Assembly (NCBI GenBank): GCA_021234155.1
Contig: JAJEKV010000298.1
Location: forward strand, 1-64,000
Length of the DNA: 64,000 bases
Reading direction: 5' to 3'
Source of the DNA: Isoetes taiwanensis
Lineage: Eukaryota; Streptophyta; Lycopodiopsida; Isoetales; Isoetaceae
Below the pieces are notes generated by a model. It made no database searches, was not told the origin of the DNA, and saw only the letters and a list, made by a program, of their open reading frames with translations. Position 1 is the stretch's first letter. Every line of letters starts with the position of its first letter. The position numbers were made by a program, and so were the translations under genes. This document shows positions 21,090 to 31,554 of the stretch, in pieces.

Positions 21090-21660
21090 TGTGAAATACA
21101 AAATACCTCTTAAGTGCAAGCATGTCAGCGTCAATGTCCTCGGCGGAATTGAAGATCGAATGTTGATGGTGTTCTTACTCTTAGTAAGTGCCATGTTGAA
21201 GATGGCCAAAGTGTGATGTTCGGTAACTCTACATAGCATTGGAATCATGATCCATGCACCGACCAATTTATCCACTGTAAAGAGCTACCTTTACAATATC
21301 TCTTCCCGCATTTCGGGCTGCCATAGATTTATCTTTTTAAACTTGCCTTGGCCCATCTTTTGCAAATTCCATGAAGGCTGTCCGATTGGGAAGAACGGGC
21401 GTCGACCTTCTTATCATCACGGAACCGCAATTTGCGGTACCTATAACAAGTTGAAAAGGATAAAATTACTAACTTCACTTACACATACAAATGAACAAGT
21501 TCAAAGTCCGATTACACGGCATACATATCCACATGCGGTTGGAAAATTTTCCCACATCCATGTCCAGCACATCTTGTTCAAATAAATAACACTCCATTTC
21601 AGGCAAAGATCCTGGGAAAATCCTTGCCTTCTTGAGCTTCATCATTCGGTTCAGCAAGGC
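21090..21660 (-). pseudogene. Ulp1/C48-type cysteine protease segment, decayed
   Basis: The frame 21051-21275 begins DKLVGAWIMIPMLCRVTEHH and continues TLAIFNMALTKSKNTINI. A frameshift then gives SAEDIDADMLALKR followed by a GT donor near 21110. This matches the Ulp1 core around the catalytic histidine (VFVPV...HWTLAVIDM...KTINIYDSL...LKR). Upstream (about 21430-21350) another frame reads YRKLRFRDDKKVDARSSQSD, resembling the segment before the histidine. The tryptophan normally after the histidine is histidine here. The catalytic DxC/Q-C region was not found. Ulp1 enzymes process SUMO-like modifiers; plant Mutator-like elements are known to carry Ulp1-like genes. Confidence 0.55.
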
Positions 21661-21829
21661 ATCGTATGGCTGTATTGAGCTAGCTGCGATGCGGGTTCAA
21701 TGACGATTACATTTACACAAATCATCTACATTAGTCTACTACTATCCATATTATTTTAAAGTTTTTAACTTGGATACTAGATGTAAAAAAATGTAAGACA
21801 TGTAGATCAAGTTACTGTAGAGATCATTC

Positions 21830-22463
21830 TTACGCTCTGGCGTCTTTGTTTTTCGGTCGGTATCCATTTCCTTCCACTTTTTTGGTTTCCTCTTTCAGAT
21901 TCTTATTAGGTCGAATCCTCGTCTTCAACCTCTCGATTTCTCATTGGCATGAAATTCAGCGTCCTTTGCTATGTCAGAAGCAATATTTGACACAAACTTA
22001 AAAGTATCCTGCTCTACATCTTGATGCTCGGAAGATTCCTCTTCATTAGGACCTGTAAAGATAGGATGTCATGGATTTCTCATTTCTTTGTACCTTTGAA
22101 ATAAAATGCTTTCTTACCTGTTTCTCTTTGCTTTAATTGTCTTCTTACGTGGCTTTTTAGGCGTGGAGTTCTTCTTTGGAGTCACATTTTTAACTTTGCC
22201 TTTACTTTTGAAGATGTGGCCTTGCTTTGCTCCCTCAATCTCTCAAGTTCCTCGTCATAATCACGGAATGTCACCATGCGGACCTGAAGTGCCAGCCTCC
22301 TCCTTTGTATCACCCGCGGGGAATAGTGATTTTGCTTTTTTTCCTTCAATCTTTGCTTTCTTTCCCTCGGCTACATCTTGCACCTCAATTTTCTTTGGAA
22401 CCTCAAAGCTGTGAAAACCGAACCAAGAATATGAAATTGCTTCCTCGACACAATGCAAATTGA
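21830..22463 (-). pseudogene. Charged low-complexity segments upstream of the Ulp1 region
   Basis: Two exon-like minus-strand stretches precede the protease. The upstream one (about 22460-22110) reads VPKKIEVQDVAEGKKAKIEG, then GKVKNVTPKKNSTPKKPRKK. The downstream one (about 22060-21840) reads NEEESSEHQDVEQDTFKFVS, then KRKPKKWKEMDTDRKTKTPE. They are acidic and basic disordered sequence, common in the N-terminal part of transposon Ulp1 proteins. Junctions resemble splice sites but are not proven. Confidence 0.4.
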
Positions 22464-22589
22464 ATTTGAAAACAAAGCGCTTTTGATGCGTGGTGTAATT
22501 TACGCTTTCGGTAGTTTTTTGGCACTTTGAAGCTCACGAAAATAAATCACATAACGATCGGATATCGGTCTCAAACTAATCGGTCTCTA

Positions 22590-22990
22590 AGCATTACGTA
22601 CATATCAATATTTGTACATATTACTAGAACTGATCTACATTGAAGTACTTTGAGTACATACACATGTAAGCGACTATTTATCTAGATGGAATGTACATGT
22701 AATGTACATGAATGTGCTCAATGCATGCACATGTACACATCGGACATTACATAAAATACCTCTAAATGTTACGCCACAAAACTTCGATTACACAACTCCT
22801 AATTTTATGTATTTAAGTTCTACATTTAGGACCCTACTTTGTGAATGTACAACATGTATGTAAGAAACACATATATGTATGACATGCAAGCCAAGGAACT
22901 ATAAGTATAAAATAACGATTACACTCCTACATCTTTGCTATAGCAAAACCTTAAGTCACGACAATCTACATGTAAATGGATTCTACATGT
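22590..22990. repeat. TACAT/TGTACA-rich block
   Basis: Dense repeats of GTACAT, TGTACAT and ACATGTA, similar in style to 16530-17000. A short tandem (TCTACATGTAAATGGAT) repeats at 22965-23000. Probably intronic or non-coding sequence of the transposon. Confidence 0.5.
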
Positions 22991-24452
22991 AAATGGATTC
23001 TACATTTGCGGTAATTGCAGGTGCGACAAATTGAACATAAATCATGAAATCTTGCTTACCTCGGTTGTACACACCCAAGGTCTTTGAAATGTTATCGTCC
23101 CATTTGCATGCTCTTGGGCGAGGATAGTCAGTGAGAAATAGAATATGAGAAAGCAGAAGATATGAAATGAATGCTGCATGGAGCAACTAGGATAGGTTCA
23201 TTATTAGCAAAGCCATTCTTGCCAAAACACACATCCATGCGGATATGAATTTTTCTTCAATTTGGAGAGATCACTAAGCTTGTTTTGGGCTGAAGGAGAA
23301 TTGCTTGCGAGAATGCATCATGTACTTATGCATATCATCAAGCCGTCTGCGGCACTCAAAGCCCGAACTTTGTGAGCCTCCTCAAGTTACGCAATCCTCT
23401 TTTCACATAACTCCTTCTCGAATGGCTTTCTCCAATGGCTCCTGAATTCTCTTGACATTTCTTCCTTTACGGTTCTATCCCTCATCAAATGGTCAACCTC
23501 TGTTTGCTGCAGTCTTGATGTCTCTCTTATTACGCTTAGCATCGTCGCGAGAACACTATTGATGTCTTCTTGTATCGTGCTGGGTCCTCTTCATGTGCAT
23601 CCTTTCTTCACGAAATCTTATTTATATTGTCCGTAATTACATGCGCTGAATTTTGGTTCTTCAACCTTGGATGTCTTTGCTAATTAACTCTCCATGACAA
23701 CTGCTTGCACCTTGAGTTTACGCAAATTCAAGCTCTTCCTTAGGGTAAAATCCTTGCTGAAATTTAGGAACCTTGGATGTGGATTTAGGGTCCCAATTTC
23801 TTACGTAATAGCGATTCTTTTGCTCCTCCCTTTGCCAAATCTTTGGCCAAAACTTTAAAAGTATCCCAATCTACTTTTTTTACTGTCAATTGAAGGGCAA
23901 ATGCGAGCAAAGTACTTTCAGGGTACATGGCGATTTGTGACCTCCAGCTTACCAAAAACAATTTCATAATGTTTGTAGAAGTTCTCGGCCCACTCGGCTT
24001 CGCGCTAGATTCTTTGAACCAGGTATGTCTTTGGGAATTTTTGCTTTCGTCCATTATCGTTGTAAATCTGGAAAAATTTCATCTGCATTTACACATCTTA
24101 CATGCTTTGCTTCCACAACAGCGGGTTCTTCACAAATAAGTCTTCTTTTTGGCCCTGGTTCCTCAGAAGTTTGAACCTTCCTCTTGTTTTTTTCGGCTTT
24201 CTTGCTAGAATCGGCTATTTTCAAATTTTTGTTTAATCGGGTGACTTAGGAGGCAAAAGCGTCCATTGCTTGGATTTTGGCAAGGATTTGAGGAAGAAGA
24301 ATAGTTCTGATCGAATTGCCGTTGATCACTTTCGAAACCACGAGAAAAAATTGGAGCGGTGACAAATTTTTTTTTCCTAAGCGGGGAAACATTTCGCAAT
24401 CTCCCTCAGAAAAATTGCAATGATTGTCGTTAAGTTTGCCTTTGCCACTCAT
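22983..24452 (-). pseudogene. N-terminal part of the minus-strand transposon gene
   Basis: The likely start is ATG at 24450-24452 (MSGKGKLNDNHCNFSEGDCE), about 145 bp inside the right TIR. After an in-frame stop near 24250 a lysine-rich stretch continues (SSKKAEKNKRKVQTSEEPGP then KRRLICEEPAVVEAKHVRC), including a possible nuclear localisation signal. A further open stretch at 23785-24040 reads SGPRTSTNIMKLFLVSWRSQ and VDWDTFKVLAKDLAKGGAKE. Shorter frames continue to 22983. No domain is recognised. Its position and strand suit the upstream exons of the Ulp1-containing gene. Confidence 0.4.
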
Positions 24453-24540
24453 AATTTTTGAATTCTTGGCGTGGCTACTCCTAATCATTACATATCCCAA
24501 CTAACTAAAATTCAAAAAAAATAACAAAAGCGGCCTACAT

Positions 24541-24567
24541 GCCCTACATTATACATAATGTAAGGGC
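24541..24567. repeat. Right subterminal palindrome
   Basis: Imperfect palindrome with arms GCCCTACATTAT and ATAATGTAAGGGC, four bases inside the right TIR boundary region. It mirrors the palindrome at the left end in position and partly in sequence (ACATT...AATGT). Confidence 0.75.
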
Positions 24568-24571
24568 ATTT

Positions 24572-24595
24572 TAGACACCTAGCTTTCTTTTACCC
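24572..24595. repeat. Right terminal inverted repeat
   Basis: Inverted copy of 15528-15551. Read outward it ends CTAGCTTTCTTTTACCC, followed by ATGA, which also precedes the left end. Confidence 0.8.
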
Positions 24596-25260
24596 ATGAA
24601 GAAGATTCACGGAACCAAAATTTTTGGTTAAGTCGAGAAAACCAGCGAGAGTGAATCAAAGGGTGGAGATGAAGCTGGAATGGGCGGTGCATGGGATGTC
24701 GTGATGATGTAGGAATAATGATTTGACACTATCATGGTATTAAGTGAGCGTAATTAAGAGGGGCACCTTTCGAGTCGAACACTTTAAAGAAAGGTGGTGG
24801 GCGAAGCTTGATCGATCGAGAGAGGCGGTCTGCTGACTAGATTTCTTGTGAGATATAGAATCTTGAATTGGAATATACCTTGCATGTGGACCGTCACAAA
24901 AAATTTGATTGGACCACCTTGGTAGACCCGCAGGATGGGAGAGCTATGTAAAGGCGAACAAAAGTGTGGCGAGAACTCCACGATTGCGGTGATGGAGATG
25001 GTGAATACTATGCCCAAAATTGTCTCGAGTGGATCACTTGCGGATGAATGATTTGGACTTATGGAAGATGAAGAACTGCGGTGTCCCTATGGATGGCTGG
25101 CTGTTCAGGTCGGCAGATAACCCGGACCCGATGTCCAACTATCAGGACGTCATCCTGCACCTCCGCTATGACCACGAGCGGGGTTATGTGATCTATGGAC
25201 TGTCTTTGCCGAACGGGGGTAGCGGGATCTTTAAAATAGGCTTTTGTATATAGGGCAAGG
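24596..25260. other. Right flank with ambiguous open frames
   Basis: A plus-strand frame near 25040-25252 (NDLDLWKMKNCGVPMDGWLF...GYVIYGLSLPNGGSGIFKIG) and an overlapping minus-strand frame (HRKGLALYTKAYFKDPATPV) are both open. The minus frame may be the 3' region of the gypsy element whose integrase tail lies at 25330-25720. I cannot choose between them. Confidence 0.3.
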
Positions 25261-25329
25261 CCCTTGCGATGAAATGCGGGCTATGCCCAAATTTTTGTGT
25301 AACCTTTATCTTTTGCAATATAAGTAAGA

Positions 25330-25720
25330 TACTATACTCAATCATGCGTCTCTGTGTCTTGACTTGGATCTGTTGTGTTTGTGTAAAATGGTTTGAGGCA
25401 AAAACCATTAACCAGAGTGTGTAATGGAGAGCCATCTAACTCGACAAGTTGAAACACACTGGGCTGGATCACTTGAAGAATTTGATAAGGGCGAACCCCT
25501 TTGAAATTTCAGCTTCCTGGAAAAGTTTTATACACGGAATCGTAAAGAAGAAATAAATCCCTTCCTTGAATTGTTTTGTTTTGATGTGTTTGTCATGCTA
25601 GGATTTGTATATGGCTGTTGCCCGACAAGAACTTCGAGATAGGCATCTTCCACGAAGCTCATCTAATTGTAAAATAGCCCGATAAACAAGCTTCGTGTAG
25701 AACGGCCAGTGGATCGACCA
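25330..25720 (-). pseudogene. Ty3/gypsy integrase C-terminal tail remnant
   Basis: The minus strand reads HDKHIKTKQFKEG, then in another frame DLFLLYDSVYKTFPGKLKF, then SPYQILQVIQPSVFQLVELD and VNGFRLKPFY. This is the conserved gypsy integrase end (WHDKHIK-x-K-x-F-x-x-GD-x-VLLYDS...FPGKL...GPY...V-x-L-x-x-x-x-G...VNG-x-RLK-x-Y). Frameshifts divide it. It is consistent with one decayed minus-strand element extending up to about 29.3 kb. Confidence 0.75.
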
Positions 25721-26760
25721 TACCGATGGGATTTCTAAGCTTGAGTACACTTCATTTTTTGTGACCTTTTAGAAGCTCTATTTTTGTAACAATGTCTTTT
25801 TATTTTCAAACAAAATTAAGAATGCCTTTAGAGCTTGATACCATGTCCGGCATGTTTCTTGATATCTTAGACAATGTATTAATTGGTGGAATTTTAGAAT
25901 TCAGATTTCTTGTTTTGGGAAATTGGCTTACAATAATCATTAATGCCTTCTATTTCTATTAGATCATAGATAATGAGAAATCTTGCTTGAAGTTGGATTG
26001 GATAAACTATAACCTCTATAGCTTCATCAATCGCGATAGAATCAGAGCCATATAGCAACATGACAAAAGGCAAAGGATGTCAATAGGAAGCTTTTGGCTC
26101 AAGAGGTATCAATGACTCAAGATTTAGGATGCATCAATGACTACCTCTCTTTCTTGACAACATTCAAGAGGTAGAAAAGCTTCCTAGTAACTAAATTCAT
26201 TTGCTAATGCAATGCCATGCTTATGGTCATTTAAGTTATTTTTCGGAAGCATGCATTGACTAACAGATCGGTCATTCACTGAATCTTTGGCTGGTTCCCA
26301 GTACCCTGAGTGCGTCCATTGCTGCAGAGATTATCACAAATCGAGAAATGACTTTGGAATGCGAGCTTCCATCTTTAATTATGAGGCAAAAATAATGTAA
26401 ACTGCTGCAATGCATGCTTAATTTGGAATCACGGAAGGTGACTTTTAGGGTTCTGCCTCTTTATGCCCACACTTTTAGGGTTAGGGTCTAATGGGCCATA
26501 TGGCTAATATAGAGTGTGTGATATAGGTTATATTCACATGTTGCATAACATGTGCAATATAATAGTTTCTATGGTTGTGCCCCATGGTACACCCCTCTAT
26601 GGTTATCATGTACATGTTGCCCTATTCGAAACATTGAGATATTTGAATCTTATGTATACAATGATTTAGTTTGCAAACAATGATACCTATTGTCAAAGTG
26701 GATAGTCTAGCTTAGTTTAGAGTGATTAAAATGATTGTAGACTTTAAGAGCATTTAGTTT
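25721..26760. other. AT-rich decayed sequence
   Basis: No convincing coding sequence on either strand. By position it should hold the reverse transcriptase region of the minus-strand gypsy remnant, but I see no RT motif. Confidence 0.4.
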
Positions 26761-26764
26761 TCTT

Positions 26765-27355
26765 TTTGTTTTACCTCTCTTTGGAAAAGGGAAAAGGGGA
26801 AAGGGAGAAAAAGAAGAGGAAAAGGAGGAAAAAAGCGTAAAAAGATGAGGAAAAGGAATGGAAAAGGGTATAGAAAAATAAAAATGGAAAAAGAAATGAA
26901 AAGGAAGGGGAAGGAAAGGGAAAAAAGGCATATGAAAAGAAGAAGGGATGAAAAGGAAGGCAAAAGGAAAAAGGAAAAGTAGGAAAAAAGGAAAAGGAGA
27001 AAAGGAAGTGGAAAATGGGAAGATGAAGAGGGGAAAAGGCATGGGAAAAATGGAAGAGGCAAAGGATGAGGAGAGGGAAAAAAGCATGGAAAATTGAAAA
27101 GGAGAAAGGAAAAAGGGAAAAAATGAAAAAATGGGAAGAGGGTGAGGAAAGGAGAAAAAGAGGCATGTAAAAAAGGTGGGAAAGAAGGAATGGAAAAAAG
27201 GCATGGGAAAAGGGAAAGGGAAAGAAAAGAAAAAGGAAGGGGAAGGGAAGGGGGAAAAAAGGCGGGGGAAAAGGGGAAAAGAGTGAAGAAATGATGAAAA
27301 ATGAAGGAAAAGGAATAGAAATGGAAAGGGGGGGAAAAGGAAAAAGGGTACAAGG
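26765..27355. repeat. ~590-bp purine-only (GGAAAA)n-like tract
   Basis: The plus strand is almost entirely A and G, with irregular GGAAAA, GGGAAAAGG and GAAAAAGG units broken by rare T or C. Minus-strand open frames here (Phe/Ser/Pro/Leu only) are artefacts of composition. Such polypurine-polypyrimidine tracts can form triplex or H-DNA structures. Confidence 0.92.
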
Positions 27356-27835
27356 CCAGGAGCTTAAATAGATTTTGTAGAAAGAATCTTGCTTCTTGGG
27401 GCTGATCCATTTATGTCGTTTGCTTGTTGCTGCCCATGGTTGATATACATCTTTAGACTTCCATCCTAGTCGAAAAGGATCCCAAGTCGATCCAACTCCT
27501 ACAAGCTGCTTCTTGAGCTCTGCTGGCTTCGGAAGTGCTCATTCTATAAAGAGCTTTTGTTGGTGGCGGCTCTGCATGCAGTGCAAGAGTGATTTGGAGA
27601 CTCTACGCCTCTATAGAGCAAAAGTCTCAAATTTCATGGGAGGAGGTATATCATGGGACTTCTTGATTAGCTTAAAAATTGGCGAGGAGCACCTTTGTTC
27701 GAAGTAGCACCTTCCTTCTTACTCTTGTGGTGGAGTCGGCGACTTGTAGCTTAAGTATGTATGACCTGGTTCCTGTGACCACTTAGTAATTGCTTTCTTG
27801 ACATCGTTCTGCGATTGAAATTACTTCCTTAACTT
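27356..27835. other. Sequence between purine tract and gypsy protease remnant
   Basis: No gene recognised. Short plus-strand frames are unconvincing. Confidence 0.4.
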
Positions 27836-27839
27836 TAAT

Positions 27840-27975
27840 TATAAGGTAATTGTCCTTTGGTGCTAGGATAAACATCTCTTGCTTATGATAATCAATTATT
27901 GCTTTTGGCGGCTTTAATATTCCATGCCTATTATGAGGTCATACTTGCCAATGTACATAAGTTGGTGCGATGCTC
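27840..27975 (-). pseudogene. Ty3/gypsy aspartic protease C-terminal remnant
   Basis: The minus strand reads MYIGKYDLIIGMEY, then after a frameshift KAIIDYHKQEMFIL. Together they match the gypsy protease tail (YDVILGMDWL...K-x-x-IDC-x-x-x-x-V). It lies upstream, in element orientation, of the integrase tail at 25330-25720. Confidence 0.6.
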
Positions 27976-27979
27976 TACT

Positions 27980-29330
27980 TTTATAAAGCAAGGTTGATGT
28001 CGAACTTGACTCTTGTTCCTTTGGTCTTTGCTAATTTCTTGGCCTTGCCATAATTCTTGGCCTAGATTTAGACTTAAGAGTCTTGCTCTTAAAGATGTCC
28101 ACCATCTAGGAGGCGCAAAGGTTGAGTTAAAAAATTGCTTACATAAATCCTATGGCCATAAGTTTAGTCGACATGACATTTCCTTTGGACACACATAAAA
28201 ACTATGCAATTAAATAATTATTCTTGTTTTAGATCTAATCTATACTCTAGGATCTCCCCTTTCTTAATTATTGCCCTCTTGAAATAGTTCCACCTTTGAG
28301 TTGATGCCATCTAAAAGTTGGCCATACTTATTAGATTGCTTCCCTTCATTAGATTCGGATTATTCCTTATGTTGTGGAGAGTCTGGCGTCATATATATGG
28401 TCGGTGGTTATCTATTATTGAATCCTTCTTAGCCGAGGTGATCAAGCTCACGAAGAGGGTTCAATATGTTGAATATCTGCCGGCAATGTATGTAGTTTTG
28501 AGTACTCTATCTTGGCGTTTCTTCCCCAATCCTTGAAGCTTTGCTTCATTCTTGGAATCCATCCTTTCTAAAAGAAATGACAAAAATCTACTCGAAATTT
28601 AAATTCCCAATCCTATCATGGATGTTATCACCCATATTTTTAAGATATTCAACTATCGATAGGTCCTCTAGCTTGCTTAAAGCTGGTGTAGTCATTAGTC
28701 GTTGGGGTAACAAAAGCGATGATCCATAATTTGTTGAAAAATCTGGTCTCCTTGGAGTTGTTGTATAATCGAAAATTGTGCCAGCTTCTTTTTGTCCGAA
28801 CATATTACGACTCTTGACTCTTCTCGTCCTTAATATTGATGTTAACTATCTTCATTAAAAGTTATCCATCTTAGTGGACTTGGTGATGTTAGTGGCGACA
28901 CAAGGCTCGATATCGCATCCCAAAGTCTTGAAGGTAATGTTCACCAGCTGTGTAGAATCTTTTATGTGGCTCATGCACCTTGGAGGTTCACGAGATTTGA
29001 GGATGATTCTTCTAACTCTTGAATCCATATTGTTGTGTTGACCTTGTTGATTGATTCTTCGTCTTCTTGGTCACATGTTGTTGTTATAAGGTGTTAATGA
29101 TGACAATGTTGAGTGCTTTACCACTTCTAAGCGTGTACCTTCTCTTCACGAGAGAAGTCTATTTTGCATCCATGTCGGGGGACTATAATCTTGAGTGATC
29201 GGTTAGTAATCTTTGGTATTTGGTCCCCAAGATGCCTCTTCTTGATGGTGTTTGACCTCCAATCTCTAAGGTAGAAGATCGTCATGATCTTTTCGGCATA
29301 GATTTCTTTGTAGACCATCACGGAAGTTAG
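27980..29330 (-). pseudogene. Probable gag-region remnant of the same gypsy element
   Basis: Minus-strand frames upstream of the protease (for example TPALSKLEDLSIVEYLKNMG near 28690-28630) have coding-like composition, and the position suits gag. No zinc knuckle or diagnostic gag motif is visible, so this rests mainly on context. Confidence 0.3.
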
Positions 29331-29339
29331 GACTCGGAT

Positions 29340-30469
29340 GAGTTAGCATTTTGTGTCTCTAGTAAAGCCTTCCACAGAACCCTGGGTCCAGATCTTAAAC
29401 CCTAATCAATGAACCCTAAAAAGCTGTAAGTTAGATACATATGATTAGGTTAGATATTATTCTCATTATTATGATATTACGTTATATGTGATGTTGGTTG
29501 ATCATGTTTGCTCCTCTTGTATTGGGAAGGGGGTAGAGACCTAGTAGCCATTACTTAGTGATGCTCCTAGTTTTAGACCCCTTTAGTTCCTATTATTATG
29601 CGGCTTTGTGCATAGGAACCCGTAGAGACTCTGAGGGCTATGACATGACTCAGCACTACACAAACAGGGCTAGAGGAGATCACGGAGGAGGGTCCCTGTT
29701 GGCGTGGCTACTGGGAACCTGGCCGGGCTAGGCTTATGGCGGTCACCGTGTGGGCGGGCATGGGTCGACACCTCACAGGGCAATGGTGATGCCACGCCTC
29801 TCGGGAGAGCCGCAAATGGCGGCCTAGCTCTTGTTTGGGGGTTAAGTTAGGGGCCCGAATCGTGTGTCGCCCACGATTCTCTAGCCAATGGAACCTCTAG
29901 ACCCGGGGAAGGAGATGCAACCCAACTTTGCCTCAGCGGACGGGGAGATGCAACCGGAGTAGTTTCGATGGGTGATACCATGAGATTGCGTATCAAGGAA
30001 GGCTAGAGTCATGCAAGAGCCCGATTTAGCCCCATCACCAAAGTATGCACGGGGGGGGATGGAGTGGTCAACCCTAGCCATTGTCTATAGTCCCGGCCCC
30101 GCCATTGTTATGACTCGATACGCTCTATCTTGAGAAGGCCTAGCCATCGGTCTACCTCCCTATAATGCGAGCCTTGGGTAGGAGCTCTCATGTTTTATGG
30201 CATATGTTTATCTGTTTAGCTTCTGGATATGTGGATGTGCTACCTTTGGGGAAGTGTGATGTATCGTTATTGCTAGTTTGACATTGTTTATGCTATTTGT
30301 GATAGGAGCCCATAGGGGGGGCGCAAGACACCTTCGTGTCTCCTTCCGCACTAGGGATGGAGATGCTTGGCGGGATAGAGGGAGGGCGATGCGGTCGAAG
30401 GACCCGGATGGGGGATTTCCTCACGAGTGTACGGCATATTTTGCACCATATATTTTGTAGGGCGTCACA
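29340..30469 (+). repeat. Gypsy LTR (5' LTR of a plus-strand remnant), left edge uncertain
   Basis: The right edge is TAGGGCGTCACA at 30469, followed after one base by a primer-binding site. Internal blocks match the LTR at 43736-45206 in opposite orientation: GTATTGGGAAGGGGGTAGAG at 29520, GCGAGCCTTGGGTAGGA near 30165, and the GGATG...CCTC segment near 30405. The 3' end GCGTCACA is the inverse of TGTGACGC at the start of the other LTR. The left boundary was not located. Confidence 0.65.
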
Positions 30470-30470
30470 A

Positions 30471-30481
30471 TGGTATCGAGC
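30471..30481 (+). promoter_or_regulatory. Primer-binding site next to gypsy LTR
   Basis: TGGTATCGAGC lies one base after the LTR end. It equals TGGTATCAGAGC, the initiator tRNA-Met site, minus one A. Confidence 0.65.
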
Positions 30482-31554
30482 AATATTCTTGGTTGACTAA
30501 GAGCTAGCCCTGACCATATCCACGAATAGGTAAGCGCCTAGCTAAGGAATGGAATGAGAATTCAGTCTTGAACCATAAAATGTGGGAGAAATTTTTTCCT
30601 ATTAATAGGGTCGTAATTAGATTATGTGTAGTCTAAGTGGTAGAAATAATATAGTCAAAAGAAATCTTCTAGTAATTTGAGCTCAAGTTGCTCGTAGACC
30701 ACACCTTTCAAGCAAAAATTGACGAGAAATGGCTCAAAGCTTGAAAAATGGCATGGAAATGGCCACTACTTGGCCCAAAGAAATAGGAAATTTTTTGAGA
30801 AATAGTTAAGTGATTAGGAATAGTACCTTAATTAATAACCCATAGTTATAATAAATTTACTCTTAAGAAAAGTGGCTACTAAAATCTATGGGCTTGCCTC
30901 TACTCCTAGAGTTCCCCAAACAGCTTGAACCCTCCTTTACCCTTGTAAGGTAATTATAAGCTAATCTCGCTGCTAGAAGGTGTCCACTTAGAGCGATAGT
31001 GCTTGTGAGATGGAGACTCAAAGGAGCTATGAGATAGGCAAGTGGAGCCGTTGATAGAGGCAAGAGCTCTCGAAGAGGCCACCATCAAGGAAGCTAAGTT
31101 GGGAGGACCAAACAAGTAACTAGGAAGGTTAAGGCTCCAACTTGCACGGAAGCGTTTGAAGCACTCCGCAAAAGTGACAGGAACAAAATCTTGAGGCCCT
31201 CTGGCCCAGGCCAAGCTTGACGAACTTAGCCATTCAAGCTCTTGGATTTAATCGTTTCACTCTTGGAGGGAGCGGCTTCACTTGGTGAATGATCGCAAGG
31301 CTTGGGGAAAATTGAGATCGTGGCATCCTTCACGGAGGTGAGGAGCAAGTAGCAAAACCTAACCTGTGAGGAGCAACCCCAACACCAACAAGAGTAAGTA
31401 AGCGACAAGTAGCAAGAGCAACCTCAAAGAAAGGTGGCAACGAAGAAGGGAAGCCATCAATCTTGTGAGAAAAGGAAGGAAGAGATGTAGGCAGGGAGAA
31501 GTTTAAACAAGAGTGAAGCTAGGTTAGGGGGCGTGGTTATCGTAGAAGAACCTG

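Larger units (their letters stand above)
15528..24595. mobile_element. Large TIR-bounded DNA transposon with two convergent gene sets
   Basis: The left end begins GGGTAAAAGAAAGCTAGGGT at 15528, and the right end read inward from 24595 begins GGGTAAAAGAAAGCTAGGTG. Seventeen bases match perfectly, then one indel, then GTGTCT matches again. Each end is followed by a palindrome (15553-15568 and 24541-24567). ATGA flanks both ends outside the repeats, a possible 4-bp target duplication; no 8-9 bp duplication typical of Mutator or hAT is evident. A plus-strand gene starts about 310 bp inside the left end and a minus-strand gene about 145 bp inside the right end, converging near 19.5 kb. Both are decayed. 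I cannot assign a superfamily. Confidence 0.72.

Noticed and set aside
26707-27410. Long minus-strand frames of 130-218 codons rich in Phe, Ser, Pro and Leu
   Set aside because: They come only from the purine tract on the other strand; there is no motif and composition is fully explained by the repeat.
28588-28803. Minus-strand ORF beginning MFGQKEAGTIFDYTTTPRRP as integrase
   Set aside because: I could not align it to any integrase block; kept only as unspecified gag-region context.
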